A DNA stretch of 64,000 nt from Anastrepha obliqua (taxonomy: Eukaryota > Arthropoda > Insecta > Diptera > Tephritidae). The stretch lies in assembly GCF_027943255.1 (NCBI RefSeq), contig NC_072896.1, forward strand, positions 4,898,001 to 4,962,000, in the 5' to 3' direction. Made by a program: the position numbers and the translations under genes. Positions 57,136 to 64,000 of the stretch are shown here, piece by piece. Under the pieces are notes generated by a model. The model was not told the origin of the DNA and searched no databases. It saw only the letters and a program-made list of their open reading frames with translations. Position 1 is the first letter of the stretch. Every line of letters starts with the position of its first letter.

Positions 57136-60100
57136 ATGACGCGTCGCGGGAAATTCGTAGTGAACAAAATGGGCAATGCGACCATCCACTTCAGTAGGGG
57201 CACCGCACAATCACTCTCAACTCCACAGCAACACTGCCAAAATATCAGTAGCCCTCATCAGCCAACAGGCTGTAGACGCGTAGCCTCACCACCCACACTG
57301 ACGTTTACGCAAAGGCTCGAATTCGTATTGACGCTTATTAATCGATTGCTGATCGGCTTCATAACGATTTATTTGTGTTGGATGAGTTTACGTCTAGATC
57401 GCAAAGATATCCCATGGCATGCGGTGCTTTGTACACTGGGGGTGAGTGAGAGATTTTATATTTATACAGCAATAAATTATTATGAAGTAGAATATTTACG
57501 TTCGCTCTTCCTTTTCAAGTTCCTCTGCTTGATGTCCGAAGGTCTAATGGCCTACTATCGAGGTAATGTTTGGACCCAGGTGTGCCAGCGTCAGGAGAAA
57601 GCGCGGCTGCATTGGGTGCTACAGCTTTGCGGCTCCATAATCGGTCTGATCGGTATTGTTATAAAAATGTGTTTGGAGGAGGTGCATTTTCACACTCGAC
57701 ATGGCATACTAGGTGAGCTCTCGTATTTTGTAAATTCATATGTACAGTATTGAATTTCTTTTCAATGTCAAAACTCATTCTTAACATACTGTATGTATAG
57801 TATGTAAACTCTAAACTTAAATGAAGAGGAGTTGTCCAAAGGTTAGCTTTATAAGGCATTTGGAGGAGCATTTATGTCTAACTCAATTTTTTGATATTTT
57901 GGGTGCCAACCCACTTCGAAATAAAAAAAAAAATAGTTGCTTATTTTGAACTAACAACAACTGGGGTTTTTCTGATACCTTATTTGATAATTTATTGAGT
58001 GATGGAAGCCGTAAAAGCTAACTGTAGACTGCGTTTTTCCCCCAAAACCTTCGATCTGGGATTAAGAAATTGTAAATTAAAATTTTACTTATTATGAGAG
58101 TTCTGTGGCATAACGTAACAAAAATTGTATAAATAAAGATCATAAATGCAGAAACAGATAATTGCCTAACAAATAAATTTCAAAGAAGAATTCTACTTGC
58201 ATCTAAAAAAATCTACTTGCCGAGTGAAGCCTCGATATAACAAAGTTGAAGGGCAAACGCTTCGTTATGCTACAATTAGTGGAGCCGCATTCATAACGCC
58301 ATAGCCGTAACCATAACCACTAACAGCTGATATTAAAGTATAATTAAAAATAGCATTTGCATTTGTCATAAAAACACGGATAAGTTTTCGTCGATCATTT
58401 CGATAGGGTTGGCCATGTAAAATTTGCTTTTTGAATCGGCTATAAAAAAAACTAATCAATATTTTTTCAAACTTTTTTTTTATTTTGAAGATTGAACATT
58501 GTCATTTATGAAAGAAAAATAGTATCGTTAAAACGACTGCCACGACTGGCTTTACAGTAGGCCATTCGATCAACCCAATTTTTAAGCACATTTTCGACTT
58601 TTTGAGCTCCATTTCATGAATGGCAACTTCGATTTCGTGTTTTAAAGCATCAATCGTGTCTGGATGGTTCGCATAGCATTTGTCCTTAACGGCTCCCCAC
58701 AAAAAATAGTCCAACGGGCTTAAATCACAGCTCCGAGGCGGTCAATTGATATCGGAATTCAAAAGCGGTAGGCAAAAGTTCGAGTGTAACTTTGACAGTG
58801 TAGCAAATTGCAACGTCCTGTTGAAACCAAATGTCGTCCATGTCATCCTCTTCAATTTTTGGAAACAAAAACTCGTTGAGCATGTCACGGTGACGCTCGC
58901 CATTTACTGTAACCGCGGAAGAAGAAGTAGACACTTTGGAAATAGGTTTTCAATATTTCCAATTTTGTTCAAGCGTATAGCGTCCCATTTCGTAAATGTC
59001 AAACTTTTAAGTAAATATGAACACATTTGACATGTCATTTGTGTTACCATTCTCAAAAAAGTAGGTGGTTCAAAAAACAAACGCTATATGGCCCACCCTG
59101 TAATATTCAGATTTTTATCGCAAATATCAAAACAAAAATTTTAAGTAATTATTTCACAGCTGCTTACAATTACAGAGCAAACCGGGTCGCTCCGGTAACT
59201 TATAATACGTTCACATATCAGTAGATGATCTACTTTGTCGTGCTTAACTCCCAATCCGTAATTAAAAAGCGAGATTACCCATACAAAATTTCTCTCCCGA
59301 TATCTGAGATTATAAAATACTCCTAGATAATAATCATACTTTTAGGAATGCTGAAATCAGCCACGGTTTCTAAACAGCTCAAAAGCTCGGTCGGCTTGCG
59401 AATGAGCATCGCCACACCCTCCTTTGGATTTTTCAAACGTTTGTTGCTGTTGTTGTAGCATCATAAACATTCCCCATACTTACATACGGTGAATGCTGCT
59501 GGAGTGACAGTCCTTGGCCAGTCAATTGTGAACAAAGCCGACTCGAATTTTCGTGATCGAATTTTTATAGCAAAATATTATTAAATTTATATTATCAAAA
59601 CTGATTTATGAGATAAGCCTTTAGCCTCTTCAAGTTCGCGAATGGTCGCTCGCCAATCGTGGATTTTTGGTGTGGTGATCACAATTGAGTGCGCAGAACT
59701 TTTGCTGGTAAGACCTCGAAAATTCAAGTAACAAGTGGTTGATGTTCGCCTGGTAAAGCGTCCGCTTAATACTTTTTAAACTTTTTTCCATTTTTGCGAA
59801 AATGATCACAGGCATATGTTTCAAATGGCTTTCATTTCATTTCCTTTTTTCCATTTATTTACAAACTTTCATTTAATTAAGCATACAACCATAGGTTAAT
59901 TATACAATGATTGACCTTAAGGATAGCTTACATTTTTATATCCCAGATAAAAAAAATATAAAAAAAGGGTTATTCAATAGGTGCACTTTTTTCCGATAGG
60001 GAGGGCGAACGACGCATTATTTTTTATTTTTCGCTTGTCATTTGTAAACTTCATTAGTATACATTTCATCATGGAACGCCACACACTTGAGCAACGATTG

Positions 60101-60951
60101 CAAATCGTGCAAATTTTTTATGAAAATAATCGTTCTGTTGCTGCTACTTTAAGACCATTACGGCCATTTTACGGTCCAGGGTCATGCAAAAGAAATCGAA
60201 TTTCATACTTAAATGTATATGTTCAAACTCGATCATAAAAAAAAAATTAGTTAAAAAAGTCAAACCGTTTGTGTTTTATTCAAAAAAGTTCAAAAGTTGA
60301 AGCGCTCTTACTGAAAACCCCTATATATAAAAAAATAAACAATAAAATGAAAACTATAATTAGTAGTAAAAAAGTTGAAGTTGTAGAAGATTTCGAAGCC
60401 TTTCGCAACAGAACGTTTTGGCAAATCAGTCAGGGTGAATTCTTTTGAGAAGGGATACTACTTGGCAAACAATGTATTGGATATTTTAAGTGAAATTCAA
60501 CACTTTATTACAAGTCCAAAACTCTGAGTTTCCATACATAAGAATGAGTGAGGAAATTTTCGATTTCCTCGTTAACTATAGCTTTATAACAAATTTTTAC
60601 AATATCAGTAACAATTATTGATAAATACCATATTTTTTTCCAGGACTTGCCACCATGATAGTCTTGTTCATCAGTCTCTTAAGCGGCCTAGGCTCACTTT
60701 ATGCCACGGAGCTGAAAAGCCGTCTACAACCACGTGTCAATAAGGCTCTACACAATATTATTGGCCTGATGACCTTCACACTAGCCATGCTGAGTATGTA
60801 TTACTCTTTTGAGACGAAGCTTTTTAACGATTACTCGTTAGATGCAGCTGCTTACATGGATTTTCGGCACCTTTTGGAAATTACAACAATTATTATATTT
60901 GTGTTGAGCACATACGGGCCATTGTGGTGTTTGTTTCATAGTCGATTGTGA
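57136..60951 (+). CDS. Cytochrome b561 domain protein, gene C, 3 exons
   Basis: Third tandem paralogue, predicted ascorbate-dependent di-haem reductase. Exons: 57136-57441 (donor GTGAGT), 57520-57712 (acceptor TTTCAAG, donor GTGAGC), 60644-60951 (acceptor TTTCCAG); 268 aa. Intron phases are 0 and 1; the introns are 78 and 2,931 bp. An N-terminal polar stretch of about 60 residues precedes the core. Histidines H95 (PWHAV), H133 (RLHWV), H163 (TRHGI) and H203 (LHNII) have the 38/30/40 spacing of genes A and B. The start is the first ATG in frame. The frame is intact. Unlike A and B, the short intron is intron 1 and intron 2 carries the transposons. A likely poly(A) signal is at 61025. Confidence 0.9.
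57713..58405. other. Gene C intron 2, 5' part
   Basis: AT-rich; no recognised features. Confidence 0.4.
58406..59100 (-). mobile_element. DD41D deletion derivative, family D
   Basis: 695 bp, TA-flanked. Ends GGGTTGGCCATGT and, inverted, GGGTGGGCCATAT, with further inward similarity (TTTGAAYC.CCTA). The minus strand carries AVTVNGERHRDMLNEFLFPK followed by a WFQQDVAICYT stretch, then DYFLWGAVKDKCYANHPDTI. The HTH part is lost, and a frameshift falls between the last two catalytic regions near 58720. Confidence 0.82.
59101..59965. other. Gene C intron 2, middle
   Basis: AT-rich DNA with no recognised gene or bounded repeat. Confidence 0.4.
59966..60321 (+). mobile_element. DD41D deletion derivative, family A, shorter
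   Basis: About 355 bp with the same ends as 48062-48601 (GGGTTATTCAATAGGTGC). Retains MERHTLEQRLQIVQIFYENN and the last few residues; the deletion breakpoint (near 60178) differs from that at 48297, so it arose independently. Confidence 0.85.
60322..60643. other. Gene C intron 2, 3' part
   Basis: No features except the pyrimidine-rich tract and acceptor (TTTTTTCCAG) before exon 3. Confidence 0.4.
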
Positions 60952-61024
60952 AATAAAAAAGAATATTTTTAAAAAAGGAAATAAGAAATTAATACAAATA
61001 TATAAGATTTAATCATGACTCAAC

Positions 61025-61030
61025 AATAAA
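61025..61030 (+). promoter_or_regulatory. Putative polyadenylation signal of gene C
   Basis: AATAAA, 74 bp after the gene C stop codon. Another AATAAA lies directly after the stop (60952-60957), so the real site is uncertain. Confidence 0.4.
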
Positions 61031-61380
61031 AGGTTTGCCTCAGTAAACAGCTTGCTCGTTCCCTCTGGACAAATTGGCTCCCTTAGCACGGCACTGGATT
61101 GTCAACTCTAGAAAATTTTAATTAAAGTGGAGGAAAAGTAAAAACATTTCGTTTTCAAAAGAGTGCTTAAGAGCAAGAACTTGCTCGGTACGTCCCGGAC
61201 CAAAACGACATGGAATACATCCTGGCATACTGCTTAAATCAGGATATAATTGGGCAATACGCGTGAAAGATGGTCATTTTGACCATTTGAGCCCGATGCC
61301 TTTATAAATAAGATGGTGCTTTAGAAACACATAAGTTACCTACAAGAGCTCATTTAGCAGTAATTAATTAATCACAGCCC

Positions 61381-61468
61381 CCGAACGGCAGATGGGTTTT
61401 TATGAGGAGCTTTTTTCATGGCATACTCGCAAATACACTCGGATATTTGCCATTGCCCGCCGAGGGGC
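61381..61468 (-). repeat. SINE fragment, reverse, abutting the LINE 3' end
   Basis: The reverse complement contains the SINE body segments CGGGCAATGGCAAAT, CGAGTGTATTTGC and CTCCTCATAAAAA. It starts exactly where the LINE tail (minus strand, AACCAAG) ends at 61469. Confidence 0.7.
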
Positions 61469-64000
61469 TTGGTTGGTTAGAGTGGTGATTCATCCAGAAT
61501 CCAACTAGCGCTTCCGCACCATTTTGTTGCCACATCCTCGTTTCCAAATTGTTTAACAGTTATTTGCAGCAGGACTATATCCAGTCTGTGCGGTTTAGGA
61601 ACCTTATTAGGTTGTTGACGTCTACGCCAGACACTTGCTCGAGACTCTCGAACAGCGGTTTGCCCAGGGTTAACATTCTGTCCTTCCATAGGGCAGGGCA
61701 TTCACAGAGGAGATGGAAGATTGTTTCTTTTTCCTCCGGTTGTTTACAACTATGACAGTATGTGTTGTGAGGGATGCCCATTTTGGCGGCTTGTTCTCCG
61801 ATAGACCAGAAGCCAGTTATGACTGCTGTAAGTCTGCAGGTGTCCCGTCGTTTCATGTTTATTAATGTCAACGATTGCTTGAGGTTGTAGGTGGGCCATA
61901 ACGTTCTGCTGATTTTGCATTTCGTCTGGTCTCTCCATCTACAATCTGCAATTCGAAGGTATTTTAGGGAAATTGCATTCTTGACCGCACCTAGTGGAGT
62001 GAATACTGGTACTGCAAGAGCGCTATTCAAGGCAGATCCCCCTCTTGCCAGTTCATAAGCTTTTTCGTTACCTTCTATGTTCCGGTGTCCCGGGACCCAA
62101 ATCAAGGTTACTCTATGGTTTTCACTCAAGATGGTGAGGCTATTCCTACTTTGTTCTACCACTTTAGAGGTCGTTGTGCCGAACCCAGAGCCTGGATTGC
62201 AGCTTGGCTATCCGAAAGAATAGCGATATTGCCCTTAAAAGAGAAATCTGCGATTAGTAACCTACAGGCTTCCCCAATTGCAAGTACTTCCGCTTGGAAG
62301 ACGCTGCTGGTATTAGGGAGACGCACAAATTTTTCAATTCCAAGTCTATGAGAATATATACCAGCTCCAACACCACAGCCCATTTTACTGCCATCTGTAT
62401 AGACTGTGGTATCGAAGTTGTTTAGAGAGAATCCCTTATTCCATTCTTTTTTAGATGGAAAGAGAGTGGCAAAATTCCTATTGAACGTTACCATCGGGAC
62501 GATGTAGTCAGTCCTCACCGAGGTTAACTTAGTTTTTCGCGATAACAGACTAGCGTGACCATAAGTTTTTCCTTTCCAGCGACCCGCTTCATTTAACCTA
62601 AATGCACTCATGGTTGCCGTCTTCTTTATATGTAGGTCTATTGGAATAACGTGTGTCAGTGCATTGAGAGCCTCTCTAGGACATGATCTAATTGCACCGA
62701 CCGTTATTGCACAGGCTGATCTTTGTATTCTGCCGAGTAATTTGGTATTGTACTCTCTCCCTAGAGCTTTCCACCAAACTACCGAACCATACGTTAAAAT
62801 GGGTCGTATAATTGTGTATAATGTATGCTTAGGTTGAAGACCCCATCTTCTTCCAAGCATACGTTTGCAGGCATATAAAGCAATTTCTGCTTTCCTTACC
62901 CGTTCTTCGATGTTTAACTTCCAGCTAAGTTTGGAGTCCAAAATTACCCCTAAGTACTTTGCACTGGTTGATAAAGACAGAGTTTGTCCGTTGATATTTG
63001 GTAGGGTAAAAGTTGGTACCTTGTATCTGGTGGTAAAAAGCATAAGTTCTGTTTTACGCGGGTTTAAACTTAGCCCACATCCTGTGGCCCAAGAGTTAAG
63101 CTCGCCTAACGCCCTTTGGATGATCCCACTGATCGTATTTGGACACAGTCCTGACACCATTACCACCACATCATCAGCGTACGCCACCACTTTTACCCCA
63201 CCTCCATCAAGTTTTATTAAGATTTTGCTAATCACACATAGCCAAAGAAGTGGAGATAATACTCCCCCTTGTGGAGTGCCCCCGTGGACCTTCTTGGTTA
63301 TGTTGATGTTACCCATGTTAGCTTTGATGATCCTGGTTTCTAGCATGGAGATGACCCAGTTAATGATGCAACTGTCCACCTCCAGGTCTATCAACGCCCG
63401 TTGGATGGCATCTGTGCTAACATTGTTAAAGGCGCCTTCGATATCCAAGAACGCGGCCATGGTATAATGTTTGCTCTCTAGAGAGCCCTCTATTGTTCCG
63501 ATTACCTCGTGAAGCGCTGTCTCCGTAGATTTGCCTTTAAGGTATGCCTGTTGTGCAGTTGATATACCAGAGCTCTCCAAAGAGCTTCTGAGGTGCGTAT
63601 CCAAAAGTCTTTCAAAAGTTTTTAACAGGAAAGATGAAAGACTGATTGGCCTGAAGTCCTTCGCTGATTCATGTCCTCTTCTACCTACTTTTGGTATGAA
63701 GACGACCTTGACTAGTTTCCAGCTATCTGGAATATGGCCTAAGTTTAAACACGCTTTAAAAATTTCCTCTAGCCATGGTAGGATACAGTCCAAGGTTTCC
63801 TGTAACATCTTTGGAATGATCCCATCTGGCCCCGGAGATTTAAAGGGTGAGAAAGATTTGATTGCCCATGCAACTTTTTCTTTCGTAACAATTTCATTTG
63901 CAAGATGCTGTGGATTATATTGGCTCCGCCTAATGTTTCCCCTCTCACTTTCGTAAGCACTGCATCCCGGAAAATGCGTGTTTAGCAGAAGCTCTAGCGA
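61469..64000 (-). mobile_element. LINE with RT, RNase H and zinc knuckle, runs off the window
   Basis: The minus strand is open from the window edge (64000) to 62156, then continues after one frame shift at 62162-61575. Reading begins in the region before RT (LLLNTHFPGC near 63980), then SPFKSPGPDGIIPKMLQETL (RT block 2), RPISLSSFLLKTFERLLDTH, the STETALHEVI block, DIEGAFNNVSTD, GTPQGGVLSPLLW, the catalytic YADDVVVM (near 63175), LGVILDSKLSW and a conserved WG..QP.H.LY region. RNase H follows: TVYTDGSKMGCGVGAGIY, then SDSQAAIQAL and WVPGHRNIEGNEKAYELARG. Last comes the knuckle CHSCKQPEEKETIFHLLCEC. Only one lesion is visible across about 2.4 kb, so it is young. The endonuclease part lies outside. 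Clade is probably LOA/I-like. Confidence 0.88.

Noticed and set aside
62085..63956. Plus-strand frames up to 200 codons opposite the LINE
   Set aside because: Shadows of the reverse transcriptase frame on the minus strand.

Overview
This is eukaryotic DNA: AT-rich, with GT-AG introns, no operons, dense decayed transposons and (ACAT/GTAT)n microsatellites. It looks like a higher-fly genome, most likely a tephritid fruit fly. That is inference from a cluster of cytochrome b561 (CYB561D-type) genes and many DD41D 'rosa'-type Tc1/mariner relics, a group first described in tephritids. No rRNA, real tRNA, CRISPR or bacterial feature was seen.

Host genes. Three paralogous cytochrome b561 genes lie head-to-tail on the + strand. 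Gene A spans 679-6458 (exons 679-864, 5910-6102, 6160-6458; 225 aa). Gene B spans 41597-54299 (exons 41597-42199, 53683-53875, 53992-54299; 367 aa). Gene C spans 57136-60951 (exons 57136-57441, 57520-57712, 60644-60951; 268 aa). All three have introns at the same two places (phase 0, then phase 1), a middle exon of exactly 193 nt, and the four haem-ligand histidines at identical spacing (38, 30 and 40 residues). They are therefore tandem duplicates, and all look intact. What differs is intron size (57 bp to 11.5 kb), driven by transposon insertion, and a roughly 150-residue polar N-terminal extension in gene B.

Layout. 1-6458: gene A; its 5-kb first intron holds a 5'-truncated LINE with an 11-bp target duplication and a TTAA-flanked MITE. 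6459-41596: 35 kb of transposon relics. These include a SINE family, RTE-like and jockey-like LINEs, a near-complete DD41D element (10180-11385), a nearly intact Tigger/pogo element with putative introns (12447-14697), two full-length DD34D mariners (24136-25407 and 28209-29496), a Tc1 interrupted by a palindromic MITE (31322-33402), a hAT-type MITE carrying a nested mariner (35527-36856), and a hAT-type MITE with 139-bp tandem repeats just upstream of gene B (40658-41252). 42200-53682: gene B intron 1, with a Tc1 split by a Transib-like element whose ends resemble V(D)J recombination signals (42576-43762), a SINE, a LINE, four adjacent DD41D deletion derivatives (48062-50825) and a hAT with a perfect 8-bp target duplication (50888-52404). 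54300-57135: a mariner MITE and a LINE inserted into another LINE. 57713-60643: gene C intron 2, with two more DD41D derivatives. 60952-64000: a LINE whose reverse transcriptase frame runs off the window edge.

Functionally, the b561 proteins are predicted di-haem transmembrane ascorbate-dependent reductases. Everything else is best read as inactive or non-autonomous mobile DNA. The observation most worth following is the Transib-like element with heptamer/nonamer-like ends at 13- and 23-bp spacing.
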